Shown here: piece after piece, positions 17,783 through 27,358 of the stretch
Numbering within the stretch: the stretch's first letter is position 1
Layout of the letters: the number at the start of each line of letters is the position of its first letter
Source: Halomonas sp. A40-4
GTDB taxonomy: Bacteria; Pseudomonadota; Gammaproteobacteria; Pseudomonadales; Halomonadaceae
Direction: 5' to 3'
Length of the DNA stretch: 64,000 bases
Assembly (NCBI RefSeq): GCF_015767635.1
Contig: NZ_CP065230.1
Span: forward strand, 2,790,001-2,854,000
Program-made: the position numbers and the translations under genes
Notes under the pieces: generated by a model
The model's input: only the letters and a program-made list of their open reading frames with translations
Database searches by the model: none
Told to the model about the DNA's origin: nothing

Positions 17783-18322
17783 CTAACCACCCCTTAGCAG
17801 CCAGTACGGCGTGATTTCATGTTGGCCGTTTTCATCGGTAATGAACATCGATCCTTCGCTGATCATCACGGCCCAGTTAATCGCCCTTGGCAAATCCTTG
17901 GCAATGGTCGCGAGTGCTTCCTGTGGCAGCCCCGCCACATGCACATTTTTCAACGATGCCACATTAGGCAGTACCTTGCTCTCCCACATATCGACGCGAC
18001 CGTAGGCAAGCAGCGATACGCGCTCAGCCCGCCTGGAACACCAGGTAAGGCGCTCAGCATCCGGCAGGCCGACTTCAATCCAGTGCAGCACACGGCCATC
18101 CAGGCTCTTTTCCCACAAAGCGGGCTCATCGACGTCGGAAAGGCCACGCCCGAAGGCAAGGGCTTCGTCATACCAAAGCACATAGGCAAGCAAGCGCGCG
18201 GTCATGCGCTCTTCGGTCTCTGACGGATGACGTGCCACGGTAAAACGCAGCGTCTCATACACCCCGCGATCCAGATCGGTCAGATTGATATCCACTTTGT
18301 AGGGCGTTGCACTAAGGGCCAT
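17783..18322 (-). CDS. yaeQ: YaeQ family protein
   Basis: 179 residues matching E. coli YaeQ: MALSATPYKVDINLTDLDRGVY, RHPSETEERMTARLLA, FGRGLSDVDEPALW, WIEVGLPD and a final MFITDENGQHEITPYW. The fold is a variant of PD-(D/E)XK nucleases; the exact role is unknown, though YaeQ was first reported as a suppressor of RfaH loss. The frame opens with TTG at 18334, but ATG 18322 gives the family start. It stands alone between the structured region and the GST gene. Confidence 0.9.
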   Translation of the reverse strand: MALSATPYKVDINLTDLDRGVYETLRFTVARHPSETEERMTARLLAYVLWYDEALAFGRGLSDVDEPALWEKSLDGRVLHWIEVGLPDAERLTWCSRRAERVSLLAYGRVDMWESKVLPNVASLKNVHVAGLPQEALATIAKDLPRAINWAVMISEGSMFITDENGQHEITPYWLLRGG

Positions 18323-18377
18323 TGCAGTTTCCAAACGAAAATTTACGCCAGTGTACCTGATACAGGGTATAGACAGG

Positions 18378-19067
18378 TCATGACAGGCGGAGATCCGCTT
18401 TAAGGGTGCCGTTCTTTAGCGTTTCGGCCTCGTGCATCGGCTCGCGCCACGGCTCTTCGAGGGCGGCTTGATACCAGGCCTGCATGGCAGGCAGCGCCAG
18501 CAGGCGCTCCACATAAGCCTGAGAGGGTGCACTGAGCGGTAGGTTGAACGTCTGCGCACGGAACGCCACGGGCGCATAAAACGCATCGACAGCGCTGAAG
18601 TACTTGCCTGCCAGGAAGGGCCCGCCGAAGCGCTCAAGTCCCTGCTGCCATAGGGCATCCAGGCGGTACACATCAGCCTTCAACTTATCCGACAAGCCGT
18701 TTAACTCAACCCGCAGGCCGCAGTTCATTGAGCACTCGTCGCGTAAAGCGCCAAAGCCACTGTGCATTTCGGCAGTGGCTGAGCGTGCCCAGGCACGGGC
18801 TGCCTTATCTGCAGGCCATACGTTGGTGTGTTGCTCGGCCAGGTACTCGACGATTGCCAGAGAATCCCACACGGCCAGCTCGCCATCCACCAAGCAAGGA
18901 ACCAACCCCGAAGGGGAAAAACGCCTAAACGCCTCATGACTGGCACCAAAGCCACCCTCGAACGGCATGAGATGTTCGTTAAACGGAATTTCCAGCGCTT
19001 TCATCAGCACCCAAGGACGCAGCGACCAGGAAGAGTAATTCTTGTTGGCAATATACAACTCAAACAT
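18378..19067 (-). CDS. Glutathione S-transferase family protein
   Basis: 229 residues. The N-domain begins MFELYIANKNYSSWSLRPWVLM, the subgroup motif NYSSWSLRPW being typical of zeta-like or YfcF-type GSTs, followed by SPSGLVPCLVDG and DSLAIVEYLAE. The helical C-domain has FLAGKYFSAVDAFYAPVAFR. The serine in the SSWS motif would activate glutathione. A strong AAGGAG site precedes the ATG. It is separated from the upstream enoyl-CoA hydratase by a terminator. Substrate unknown. Confidence 0.9.
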   Translation of the reverse strand: MFELYIANKNYSSWSLRPWVLMKALEIPFNEHLMPFEGGFGASHEAFRRFSPSGLVPCLVDGELAVWDSLAIVEYLAEQHTNVWPADKAARAWARSATAEMHSGFGALRDECSMNCGLRVELNGLSDKLKADVYRLDALWQQGLERFGGPFLAGKYFSAVDAFYAPVAFRAQTFNLPLSAPSQAYVERLLALPAMQAWYQAALEEPWREPMHEAETLKNGTLKADLRLS

Positions 19068-19137
19068 GCAGCGCTCCTTGTTGATAACAGAGACGTTAAT
19101 CGAACGAAATGCTTCACCATGTTGCTTCGAGCATAAA

Positions 19138-19165
19138 ACGGGGGTGGCGCAAGCGCCACCCCCTA
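19138..19165 (-). terminator. Terminator after the enoyl-CoA hydratase gene
   Basis: An 11-base perfect GC-rich stem (GGGGGTGGCGC / GCGCCACCCCC) with a very short loop is followed on the minus strand by GTTTTA. It lies about 30 bases after the stop at 19194 and isolates the fatty-acid genes from the GST gene. Confidence 0.8.
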
Positions 19166-19193
19166 AATCAGCAAATATTGAATGAGCAAACGC

Positions 19194-19967
19194 TTAAAAG
19201 TTCGGTTTGCGCTTCTCGACAAAGGCGGACATACCCTCTTTCTGCTCACCACCGGCAAAGCAGAAGGCGAAAAGGCTGGTTTCCAGCGCCAGAGCACTGT
19301 CCAGATCCTGATCCAAGCCGTCGTGAACCGCCTGCTTGGCACCGCGCACCGCCTGTGCGCCATTACCTTTAAGCTGTTTGGTGAGCTCTTCAACGTAGCT
19401 CTCGAGCTCGGCTTGCGGCATTAACCGGTTCACCAGGCCGATACGCAGCGCCTCTTGGGCGTCGATCTTGCGTCCGGTGGTGACCAGATCAATCGCCATG
19501 GCGGGGCCAACGCGGCGCGGCAGTCGCTGGGTACCGCCAAAGCCCGGGATGACCCCGAGCAGCACTTCAGGTTGACCGAACACGGCGTTGTCGCTGGCTA
19601 CCGCCCAGTCGCAGGCCAGTGCCAGTTCGCAGCCGCCGCCAAGGCAAAACCCGTTCACCAGCGCGACCACCGGCACGGGTAACGTTTCCAGGCGTTTAAT
19701 GGTACGCAGCGCTTGACTGGCAAAGTCCCGCGCTTCCTCAGGTGTTTTATCACGCATTTCGGTGATATCGGCACCGGCCACGAAGGCTTTCTCCCCGGCA
19801 CCGGTAAGCAGTACGCCGCGTAAATTCGGGTGGGCTTCAAGCTCCACCAGGTGTGTTTCCAGCGCTAGTAGTACATCGCTATTCAACGCATTCAGTGCTT
19901 TGGGACGATTGATGGTGAGGCGCACCATCCCATCGTTATCAACCTTTTCGATCACTGCTTCGCTCAT
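19194..19967 (-). CDS. Enoyl-CoA hydratase
   Basis: 257-residue crotonase. The oxyanion hole motifs are clear: AFVAGADITEM (residues 60-70) and GFCLGGGCELALACD (near 104-118); the two catalytic glutamates fit in GGGCELA and FGQPEVLLGVIPG. It hydrates trans-2-enoyl-CoA to L-3-hydroxyacyl-CoA in beta-oxidation. The next step is supplied by the dehydrogenase gene 117 bases upstream on the same strand. AAGGAG precedes the ATG. Confidence 0.93.
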   Translation of the reverse strand: MSEAVIEKVDNDGMVRLTINRPKALNALNSDVLLALETHLVELEAHPNLRGVLLTGAGEKAFVAGADITEMRDKTPEEARDFASQALRTIKRLETLPVPVVALVNGFCLGGGCELALACDWAVASDNAVFGQPEVLLGVIPGFGGTQRLPRRVGPAMAIDLVTTGRKIDAQEALRIGLVNRLMPQAELESYVEELTKQLKGNGAQAVRGAKQAVHDGLDQDLDSALALETSLFAFCFAGGEQKEGMSAFVEKRKPNF

Positions 19968-20084
19968 GATGGGCTCCTTATTTGATTTGTTATGGAATTT
20001 TAAAATGAATACCCATCAACCCTAGCGAACGCTTGGTTGAGTGGCAATCACTTATTTATGCCGCGCTCTTCAGGTCAGTGCAAG

Positions 20085-20933
20085 CTAATCGTAATGATAA
20101 AAACCGCGGCCGCTCTTACGACCTAGATAGCCCGCCGCGACCATGCGCTTGAGCAGCGGACAGGGACGGTATTTGGGGTCGCCAAAGCCCTCCTGGAGCA
20201 CCTCCATAATCGCCAGGCAGACATCCAGGCCAATCAGGTCCGCCAGCGCCAGCGGACCCATGGGGTGAGCCGCACCGAGTTTCATCGCCTCATCAATGGC
20301 TTCAGGCGTTGCAGTGCCTTCCTGAACAATAAATGCCGCTTCGTTGATCATGGGTACGAGTAAGCGGTTGACCGCAAAGCCAGGCGTATCGCCCACCGGC
20401 ACGGCGGTTTTGCCAAGGGTCTTGGCAAGTTTTTCAATCTCGGCCACGGTGGCATCGGCGGTCTGCTCGGCGCGAATCACTTCCACCAGTTTGAGCACCG
20501 GCACCGGGTTGAAGAAGTGCATCCCCACCACGCGCTCGGGGTGCTCACACACCGCTGCCAGGCGAGTGAGTGATAGCGAAGAGGTGTTGGAGGCCAGTAT
20601 CGCGGTGCTGCTCAACTGGCTGAGATCGCGAAACAGCTTCTCTTTCAGCTCGGGTTGCTCAGGGGCAGCTTCGATAATCACCGCGCAGTTGCTTAGTGCG
20701 TCCAGCGTGGTGGTGGTAGAAAGGCGCGCCAGCGCAGCGTCTTTCTCCACCGCGCTGATTTTTTCTTTCGTGACCAGCTTACCCAAACCTTTATCGATAT
20801 TTGCCTTGGCACGGCCAAGCGGCTCCTCGGCCACGTCATAAAGGTGCACATTAACGCCACTGGCAACCGCCACTTGGGCAATCCCCTGCCCCATGGTACC
20901 TGCGCCGACGACACCGATATTCTGATCACTCAT
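20085..20933 (-). CDS. 3-hydroxyacyl-CoA (3-hydroxybutyryl-CoA) dehydrogenase
   Basis: 282 residues, the length of stand-alone PaaH/Hbd enzymes. The Rossmann motif GVVGAGTMGQGIAQVA is at residues 7-22; SNTSSLSLT and GMHFFNPVPVLKLVEVI carry the catalytic His, with Glu in GAAHPMGPLALADLIGLD region. It oxidises 3-hydroxyacyl-CoA to 3-ketoacyl-CoA with NAD. It lies 38 bases after the acyl-CoA synthetase gene. A thiolase is not in this cluster, so the last step must be encoded elsewhere. Confidence 0.93.
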   Translation of the reverse strand: MSDQNIGVVGAGTMGQGIAQVAVASGVNVHLYDVAEEPLGRAKANIDKGLGKLVTKEKISAVEKDAALARLSTTTTLDALSNCAVIIEAAPEQPELKEKLFRDLSQLSSTAILASNTSSLSLTRLAAVCEHPERVVGMHFFNPVPVLKLVEVIRAEQTADATVAEIEKLAKTLGKTAVPVGDTPGFAVNRLLVPMINEAAFIVQEGTATPEAIDEAMKLGAAHPMGPLALADLIGLDVCLAIMEVLQEGFGDPKYRPCPLLKRMVAAGYLGRKSGRGFYHYD

Positions 20934-20971
20934 GCATTCTCTCCCCGGTCGATGACTGATTCTGCTAGCGA

Positions 20972-22609
20972 TTATTGATGCTGTTTGGCTTCTTCCCGCA
21001 GTACAAATTTCTGAATCTTGCCCGTCGAGGTTTTCGGCAGGTCGCTGAAGATAACCATTCTAGGGACTTTGTAGCCTGCCAAGTGTTCACGGCAGTGGGC
21101 GATAATATCGGCTTCGCTGACTTCACCATAACCGACTTTGAGCTTCACAAAGGCACAGGGGGTTTCGCCCCACTTCTCGTCAGGCTTGGCCACCACCGCT
21201 GCCTCTTCCACGGCAGGATGGCCGTAAATAGCGTCTTCCACTTCAATGGTCGAGATATTTTCACCGCCGGAAATAATGATGTCCTTGGAGCGGTCCTTGA
21301 TCTCGATATAGCCGTCCGGGTGCCACACGGCCAGATCCCCGGTGTGGTACCAGCCCCCTTCCAGCGCCTGCTCGGTGGCTTCGGCATTCTTTAAATACCC
21401 CTTCATGACGTTGTTACCGCGCATCAGAATCTCGCCGATGGTCTGACCATCCTTGGGGACCGGCTCCATGGTTAGCGGGTCGGCCACACAGAGGGCTTCG
21501 AGCATGTGATAGCGCACCCCCTGGCGGGCTTTGATCTTGGCCCGCGCTTCCAGCGACAACTCATCCCACGACTCGCGCCAGGCGCACACGGTCACCGGCC
21601 CATACACTTCCGTCAGACCATAGACGTGGGTGACGTCAATGCCCAGCTTCTCTACCCCGGCAATTACCGACGCGGGAGGTGCCGCACCGGCGGTGGTCAC
21701 TTTCACCGGGTGATCAAACTCGCACTTGTCGTCGGCCGGTAAGTTCACCAGGCCATTGAGAATAATCGGCGCCCCGCTGAAGTGAGTGACCTTCTCGGCG
21801 GTAATGAGTTGCATGATCTTTTTGGGGTCGACTTTGCGCAGGCAAATATTGACCCCGGCGTTGGCGGCAATCGTCCACGGGAAACACCAGCCGTTGCAGT
21901 GAAACATCGGCAGTGTCCAAAGATAGATCGGGTGGTGGGGCATCGCCCACTCCATGATATTGCTCACCGCGTTCAGGTAAGCGCCGCGATGGTGATAAAC
22001 CACCCCCTTGGGCTTACCGGTGGTGCCGGAGGTGTAGTTGAGCGAGATCGCATCCCACTCATCCGCGGGCAGCTGATAGGCAAATTCAGCATCGCCCTCT
22101 TGGAGTAGCGCTTCGTATTCAATTTCCCCAATGCCCTGGGTGTCGCCAAGAAACTCCACATCGGCGACGTCAATGATCAACGGTTTATGCTCAAGCTTGG
22201 CCACCGCTTGCTGGATGACGTCGGCAAACTCGGGGTCAACCAGAATGGCTTTGGCCTCGCCGTGCCCCAGCATATAGCTGATCGCCTCGGCATCCAGACG
22301 GATGTTCAGGGTATTCAATACACAGCCGGCCAGCGGCACGCCAAAGTGAACTTCAAACATAGCGGGCACGTTGGGCAGCATGGCTGCCACCGTCTGGCCC
22401 GGCTGAATGCCTCGCTGCTTGAGGGCAGAGGCCAGCCGACGGCAACGCGACCAGGTCTCACCCCAGGTGCGCCGCGTGCTGCCATGAACCACCGCAGGGT
22501 AATCGGGATAGATCGACGCCGAGCGCTCGATAAAGGTCAGCGGTGAAAGCGGTACGTGGTTGGCAACGGTCTTCGGCAACCCCTGCTCGAAGATAGAAGT
22601 GTTCGTCAT
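20972..22609 (-). CDS. Acyl-CoA synthetase (AMP-forming)
   Basis: 545-residue ANL-superfamily ligase. The P-loop is SLNYTSGTTGKPKGVVYHHRG, given here as its core YTSGTTGKPKG; further motifs are HVYGLTEVYGPVT, GGWYHTGDLAV, IKDRSKDIIISGGENIS and the catalytic lysine in SKTSTGKIQK-like PKTSTGKIQKFVL. It activates fatty acids with ATP and CoA; length and sequence fit the AlkK-like medium-chain group. AGGAG precedes the ATG. It is placed between acyl-CoA dehydrogenase and hydroxyacyl-CoA dehydrogenase genes on one strand. Confidence 0.92.
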   Translation of the reverse strand: MTNTSIFEQGLPKTVANHVPLSPLTFIERSASIYPDYPAVVHGSTRRTWGETWSRCRRLASALKQRGIQPGQTVAAMLPNVPAMFEVHFGVPLAGCVLNTLNIRLDAEAISYMLGHGEAKAILVDPEFADVIQQAVAKLEHKPLIIDVADVEFLGDTQGIGEIEYEALLQEGDAEFAYQLPADEWDAISLNYTSGTTGKPKGVVYHHRGAYLNAVSNIMEWAMPHHPIYLWTLPMFHCNGWCFPWTIAANAGVNICLRKVDPKKIMQLITAEKVTHFSGAPIILNGLVNLPADDKCEFDHPVKVTTAGAAPPASVIAGVEKLGIDVTHVYGLTEVYGPVTVCAWRESWDELSLEARAKIKARQGVRYHMLEALCVADPLTMEPVPKDGQTIGEILMRGNNVMKGYLKNAEATEQALEGGWYHTGDLAVWHPDGYIEIKDRSKDIIISGGENISTIEVEDAIYGHPAVEEAAVVAKPDEKWGETPCAFVKLKVGYGEVSEADIIAHCREHLAGYKVPRMVIFSDLPKTSTGKIQKFVLREEAKQHQ

Positions 22610-22688
22610 GGTCGGCTCCTGGCATTATAGAAATCGTTATTATTAATAAGCGCACGTTTTAAATGACTGTTTTGATAGCCTAGAAACA

Positions 22689-22716
22689 GCACCGCCGCCT
22701 CAAAGGGCGGCGGTGC
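22689..22716 (-). terminator. Hairpin after the acyl-CoA dehydrogenase gene
   Basis: An 11-base perfect stem (GCACCGCCGCC / GGCGGCGGTGC) with a 6-base loop lies 18 bases after the stop at 22734. The T-run on the minus strand is weak (TGTTTCT), so termination may be partial with read-through into the synthetase gene. Confidence 0.55.
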
Positions 22717-22733
22717 GAAGCTAACAATTAGCG

Positions 22734-24521
22734 TCAATGAACCTCAAAGTCGCTTAAACATTGTATACCTGCCTCAATCACCGCCCGCTGGGCCCGGCCA
22801 ACCGGCAGCCATTGAGTGATGGCAAAGTCGGCGCTACGCATCTTGGCAGTATAGAAGGGATCGTCGCTGCCATTATGAATGGCAGCTTTGGCACTCAACG
22901 CTGATTGACCCATTTGCCACGCGCACAGCACATGCCCCGCTAGATTCAGGAACGGTGTCGCGTAGGCCTGAACGGCGTCTGCGCCGCTATCGGGGTCTTT
23001 ACCCTCTGCCAGCACAATGGCTTGGGCGGCTTTTAAATCGTCAAGCCCGGCGGCCAAGCCGCGGCCCAATGCTGCCAAGGCGGGGTCGGCATTGAGCTGC
23101 TCCACCGTCGCGGCGACCTCTTTCAAGAGCGCGGTGAGCGCTTCGCCGTTGTCACGCTGGAGCTTCCGCCCCGCCAGATCGAGCGCCTGGATACCGTTGG
23201 TGCCTTCGTAAATCGGTGCAATGCGGGCATCGCGCAGCAGCTGGGCGGCGCCAGTCTCTTCCACATAGCCCATGCCGCCGTGTACCTGAATGCCCATAGA
23301 GGCAATATCCACGGCCTGATCGGTGGAGAAGCTCTTGATGACGGGAATCAAAATATCGGCGCGGGCCTGGGCGGTTTGGCGGGCATCGCTGTTTTCCGCA
23401 TGGCGGGCGGTGTCCAGTTCGGCGGCGCAGTACTGGGCCAGCGCGCGCAGCGCATCGGTGCGTGAACGCATGGAGAGCAACATGCGGCGCACATCCAGGT
23501 GGTCGCTGATGGTGCAGTCCTTACCGCCCCGGGCTTTAGGGGAACGCCCCTGGGTGCGCTCCAAGGCGTAGGCAAAGGCGTGCTGACAGGCGCGCTCGGC
23601 CACGCCAATGCCCTGAATACCAACCTTGTGGCGCGCTTCGTTCATCATGGTGAACATATGGTTGAGGCCACGCCCCTCCTCGCCGACCAGATAGCCAACC
23701 GCGCCGCCATTTTCGCCAAAGCTCAGGGTGCAGGTGGGCGAACCGTGGATGCCCAGCTTGTGTTCAATGGAGGCGCAGGTGACGTCGTTGCGCTCACCCA
23801 GGGAACCGTCGTCGTTGACCAGAAATTTGGGCACCAGAAACAGCGAAATGCCTTTGTTGCCTTCCGGCGCGTCGGGTTTGCGGGCCAGTACCAGGTGAAT
23901 AATGTTCTCGGCGGCGTCGTGCTCGCCCCAGGTAATGTAGATTTTCTGGCCGCTGATACGGTAATGACGGCCTTCGGGAATGGCTTTAGTACGGACCTTC
24001 GAAAGATCCGAGCCGGCCTGGGACTCGGTCAGGTTCATGGTCCCGGTCCAGGTACCTTCTACCAGCTTGGGGAGATAGACCGCTTTCTGGTCGTCGTTAC
24101 CATGGTGGGCCAAGGCTTCGATAGCACCGGCTGTCAGCATGGGGCAAAGACCCAGCGCCATATTGGCGCCGTGGAGCATTTCCTGGACGGCGCTGGCCAC
24201 CACTTCCGGCAAATTTTGTCCGCCCAATGATTCAGAGACGCCAATGCCGTTCCAGCCCCCCTCCACATACGCCTGGTAAGCCGCCGCGAAGCCTTCCGGC
24301 GTCGTTACCCTGCCATCTGAATGGCGCTTTGCTCCCTGCTTGTCGCCAACATCGTTCAGCGGCCCCCAGACATCACCGGCCAGCTTGGCAGCTTCTTCAA
24401 GCACTGCCTCGACCAGATCGGGGGTGGCTTCTTCAAAGCCCGGCAGGTTCAGCGAGCGATGCGCTAGCAGTTCTTCAAGCACAAAGCGCAAATCGCGTAC
24501 CGGCGCGGCGTAATAGTTCAT
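22734..24521 (-). CDS. Acyl-CoA dehydrogenase (large, C-terminal extended)
   Basis: 595 residues, the size of FadE-like/DmdC-type enzymes with an extra C-terminal domain rather than the 380-residue type. Motifs: GVSESLGGQNLPEV, TEPQAGSD-like NLTESQAGSDLSKVRT, ITWGEHD, GSPTCTLSFG, and IQVHGGMGYVEETGAAQLLRDARIAPIYEGTNGIQALDL with the glutamate expected to be the catalytic base. It forms trans-2-enoyl-CoA with FAD. The frame is open to 24551, but ATG 24521 follows GAGGTC and begins MNYYAAPVRDLRFVLEE as in the family. Confidence 0.93.
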   Translation of the reverse strand: MNYYAAPVRDLRFVLEELLAHRSLNLPGFEEATPDLVEAVLEEAAKLAGDVWGPLNDVGDKQGAKRHSDGRVTTPEGFAAAYQAYVEGGWNGIGVSESLGGQNLPEVVASAVQEMLHGANMALGLCPMLTAGAIEALAHHGNDDQKAVYLPKLVEGTWTGTMNLTESQAGSDLSKVRTKAIPEGRHYRISGQKIYITWGEHDAAENIIHLVLARKPDAPEGNKGISLFLVPKFLVNDDGSLGERNDVTCASIEHKLGIHGSPTCTLSFGENGGAVGYLVGEEGRGLNHMFTMMNEARHKVGIQGIGVAERACQHAFAYALERTQGRSPKARGGKDCTISDHLDVRRMLLSMRSRTDALRALAQYCAAELDTARHAENSDARQTAQARADILIPVIKSFSTDQAVDIASMGIQVHGGMGYVEETGAAQLLRDARIAPIYEGTNGIQALDLAGRKLQRDNGEALTALLKEVAATVEQLNADPALAALGRGLAAGLDDLKAAQAIVLAEGKDPDSGADAVQAYATPFLNLAGHVLCAWQMGQSALSAKAAIHNGSDDPFYTAKMRSADFAITQWLPVGRAQRAVIEAGIQCLSDFEVH

Positions 24522-24646
24522 AACAAGACCTCGGGCTGAGAATTTAAACAATTGTTTGAAAGTCTACAGTGATACTAGTAATCCTCGCCACTACACACCA
24601 TTAGCCCAAGGTCTCAACAAAACGTCACGCAATTAACGACGGCGCC

Positions 24647-26020
24647 TCAATGCCGCTCACCAGCCTGCTCGGTATCATCGTAATAAACGATGTGATTTTC
24701 GTCTTCAGGCGGTGGCCCGACAATTGGTTCCGCCACGTCCACATCGGGCACCAGGTCCGACAGATCCTCGAGATGTTCGTGCTCCAGCGCTCCCTGCATC
24801 AGCTCTTCGGTGACTACCAGCTCGGCACCCGCAGAGCTCATCGGCGTCGTGGCGGTAAACGGTGCCACCGGCACAGGCGCGGGGCGAACACGTCGACGCC
24901 AACTGAAGAACATGACAAAGAACAGGCTCAGCGCACCGAAAGCCCAGAACAGCCCGGCATCGCCCATGACCGTCATCACCGGGGAGATCATCAGCGGGCT
25001 GATCGTCGCACCGATGGAGTTGATCAACAGCAGTCCCTGGCTCATGCGCACCAGGGCACCGGCCGGGGCACGGTCAGCCGCATGGCTGACCGCCACCGGA
25101 TAAAGCGCAAACACCCCGCCACCCAGCAGGAACAGCAGCACCGCCAGCATTGGCGTGGAAAGCGGTAGCCACAACATTGCCGCCGAGATCAGCGCGCAGA
25201 AAGCGCTGATCGCGATCAACACCATCTGGCGGTCGTGGCGATCCGACCAGCGGCCAATGGGGTACTGCAGTAGCATGGCGCCCATAATCACCACGGCCAT
25301 CATCTGGCCAACCTGGCTGACCGTCATGCCAATTCGCTGTAAATAGAGCGGCAGCAGCGTATACGCCGCCGCGACCACCATGCCGGACCCCAGACTGCCC
25401 ATGACACCGGTTGGCGTCATGGTGATCAGGCGAAGAGGCGGAAGCGGCTCGGCATGCTCGATAAGCGGTGATACGCGTGGAATCATCGCCATTGGCAGTA
25501 CCGAGAGTGACGCCAGAAGCCCTATCACCATGAACGGTGCCGTCATGCCCATGGCATCGGTCACGCCCAGCAGCAATTGCCCCAACACGCCAGCGGCATA
25601 CAGCGAAATCATATACAGCGCGAGCAGACGACCGCGCACTTTCTGGTCGCCAGAGGTCAACAGCCAGCTTTCAATGACCAGATAGACCCCCACCGTTGCC
25701 CAGCCGCCGATCAAACGCAGCACGAACCAGGCCCAGGGATCAAAGAATAGGCCCTGTAGCAGTACCGTCACGGCGACCAGCGAGGCGAAGCTACCGTAGG
25801 CGCGGATATGACCGATACGCAGTAACAGGCGATCATTCACCATGGCACCCAGTGCCAGGCCAATAAAGTAGGCGGACGAGACAATACCGATTAACGTGGC
25901 CGACTCACCTGCCGCATCCAGGCGGATGGTAATCAAGGTAGCGAGAAAGCCGTTACCGATCCCGAGAATGAACAGCCCTAAAAGGGGCGCCAGCGCCATG
26001 GCCAGCAGTTGCCGCGACAT
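24647..26020 (-). CDS. MFS transporter, YcaD-like
   Basis: 457 residues with 12 hydrophobic segments. Family features include FLATLITIRLDAAGES, a first-loop motif LALGAMVNDRLLLRIGHIRAY and LIGGWATVGVYLVIESWLL, which resemble the YcaD/YfkF group of MFS proteins. The C-terminal about 70 residues are hydrophilic and acidic (QGALEHEHLEDLSDLVPDV), an unusual cytoplasmic tail. The frame extends to 26110, but ATG 26020 follows GAGG and starts the first helix. Substrate unknown; single-gene unit. Confidence 0.87.
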   Translation of the reverse strand: MSRQLLAMALAPLLGLFILGIGNGFLATLITIRLDAAGESATLIGIVSSAYFIGLALGAMVNDRLLLRIGHIRAYGSFASLVAVTVLLQGLFFDPWAWFVLRLIGGWATVGVYLVIESWLLTSGDQKVRGRLLALYMISLYAAGVLGQLLLGVTDAMGMTAPFMVIGLLASLSVLPMAMIPRVSPLIEHAEPLPPLRLITMTPTGVMGSLGSGMVVAAAYTLLPLYLQRIGMTVSQVGQMMAVVIMGAMLLQYPIGRWSDRHDRQMVLIAISAFCALISAAMLWLPLSTPMLAVLLFLLGGGVFALYPVAVSHAADRAPAGALVRMSQGLLLINSIGATISPLMISPVMTVMGDAGLFWAFGALSLFFVMFFSWRRRVRPAPVPVAPFTATTPMSSAGAELVVTEELMQGALEHEHLEDLSDLVPDVDVAEPIVGPPPEDENHIVYYDDTEQAGERH

Positions 26021-26191
26021 GAAAACCTCGTCTTGCCGATAGAGATGAAAAACAGGCGTGGAAAACACGGCAGAGCGTGCCCACAGAAACCGCCATCTCA
26101 CCTGGCACATCGATTCAGGCAGGGATAACGGCGCGCAATTATTGCCCCGAACGGGGTAAAGTCAATGCTTTTCTGACGGCGTCGCTGTCGG

Positions 26192-26842
26192 CTATAGCAA
26201 TTTACGCAGGATAACCGTGTCAGGCCCAGGAAATTCCACTGTAAAATGATGCTGGGCGGCCCACCAGCAAAATGTTGCTTCGCTGAAGAAACTGACGTGT
26301 GTTGGGTCCGCAATATAGTGCCAGCGAGCAAACGACTCGGGCGACGTGACCCGCTTGGTCATCATCCCAAGGTAGCCACCGGGCGTTAGCAGTCCGACCA
26401 ATTGAGCCAGCACCTGGCCGGGCTGCGCCAGATGCTCGACGACTTCTGTCGCGGTGATAAAATCGTATTCATGGGTAAGCACCCGCTGTTCTGGCGCATA
26501 AAAGGGGTCATAAATTGACATGGGGTAGCCCTGCTCTGCGAACATCACAGAGAGCGTGGGCCCAGGGCCTGAGCCAAAATCAAGCCCTCGGGCCTGGGCG
26601 GTCAGCCTAGCGGTCAGCGGGGTAAATAAACGCCCTAAAAAACGTCGATATCCCGTATCATACGGCGAGTTCTGGTGCTTGTCGTATTCCGCCCTTTCGG
26701 CGGCTGCGCTCAAATGCTGCTCTGGCGGCACAAAGACCAGTGCACACGTGGCACACTGGAAATAGTCACGGCGGCGATCTTGATGATAGAGGGTAGCATC
26801 ACCCTCGTCACATAGCGGGCAACGCCGCGTCGTTGTCTTCAT
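26192..26842 (-). CDS. Class I SAM methyltransferase with zinc-ribbon start
   Basis: 216 residues. The N-terminus has a rubredoxin-like ribbon (RRCPLCDEGDATLYH, then FQCATCALVFV). The SAM fold follows: GLDFGSGPGPTLSVMF, SIYDPFYAP, FITATEVVEHLAQP, LLTPGGYLGMMTKR. It belongs to the group often annotated as 2-polyprenyl-3-methyl-5-hydroxy-benzoquinol methylase-like, whose substrates are mostly unknown. The frame is open to 26917; a start at 26875 would share its CATG with the divergent VOC gene start, and I prefer ATG 26842 just before the zinc ribbon. Confidence 0.78.
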   Translation of the reverse strand: MKTTTRRCPLCDEGDATLYHQDRRRDYFQCATCALVFVPPEQHLSAAAERAEYDKHQNSPYDTGYRRFLGRLFTPLTARLTAQARGLDFGSGPGPTLSVMFAEQGYPMSIYDPFYAPEQRVLTHEYDFITATEVVEHLAQPGQVLAQLVGLLTPGGYLGMMTKRVTSPESFARWHYIADPTHVSFFSEATFCWWAAQHHFTVEFPGPDTVILRKLL

Positions 26843-26873
26843 TGACTCACTGTTTTGTATTAAGGAAAGTGGC

Positions 26874-27257
26874 ATGCTCTCAGGTCTGGACCATCTTGTT
26901 GTGACCGTGACCGACATGGGTCGCGCGGTGGATTTTTACTCACGTGTTCTGGGACTGGAGGTACGCTACCGAGACGCCCAACGGGTCGACTTGCTCCTCG
27001 GCGATACCGCGTTGCGCCTGCATCAGACCGACACGGATATTGCACCCATTTCTGCCACCCCCACTCCCGGTAGTCTAGACCTCTGCCTGCGCTGCCAACT
27101 ACCGCTGAACGAGTTCAAACAGCACCTGGATGTCCTGGGGATTGATATCGAACTGGGCCCCGTGGCACGCCAGGGGGCCAATGGTCCCATCGAGTCGATT
27201 TATTTGCGCGACCCGGACGGCAACCTGCTCGAGATTTGCCGCCCTGCGGCACGCTAA
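26874..27257 (+). CDS. VOC (glyoxalase/bleomycin-resistance) family protein
   Basis: 127 residues forming the two beta-alpha-beta-beta-beta modules of the vicinal oxygen chelate fold: GLDHLVVTVTDMGRAVDFYSRVLGLEV at the start and ESIYLRDPDGNLLEICRP at the end. The terminal Glu and the early His are typical metal ligands. The group resembles the virulence-protein STM3117/YaeR-like members. Function beyond the fold is unknown. AAGGAAAGTGGC precedes the ATG; the divergent methyltransferase gene starts within a few tens of bases. Confidence 0.88.
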   Translation: MLSGLDHLVVTVTDMGRAVDFYSRVLGLEVRYRDAQRVDLLLGDTALRLHQTDTDIAPISATPTPGSLDLCLRCQLPLNEFKQHLDVLGIDIELGPVARQGANGPIESIYLRDPDGNLLEICRPAAR

Positions 27258-27358
27258 TGCCAAGACCGGTCAGGCACGCTACAATAGCGTTCACTGAAAT
27301 ACGATAGAGAATCCTTGTTATTACAGTGTCACTCTAAAAACACGGAAAAGGAAACGTT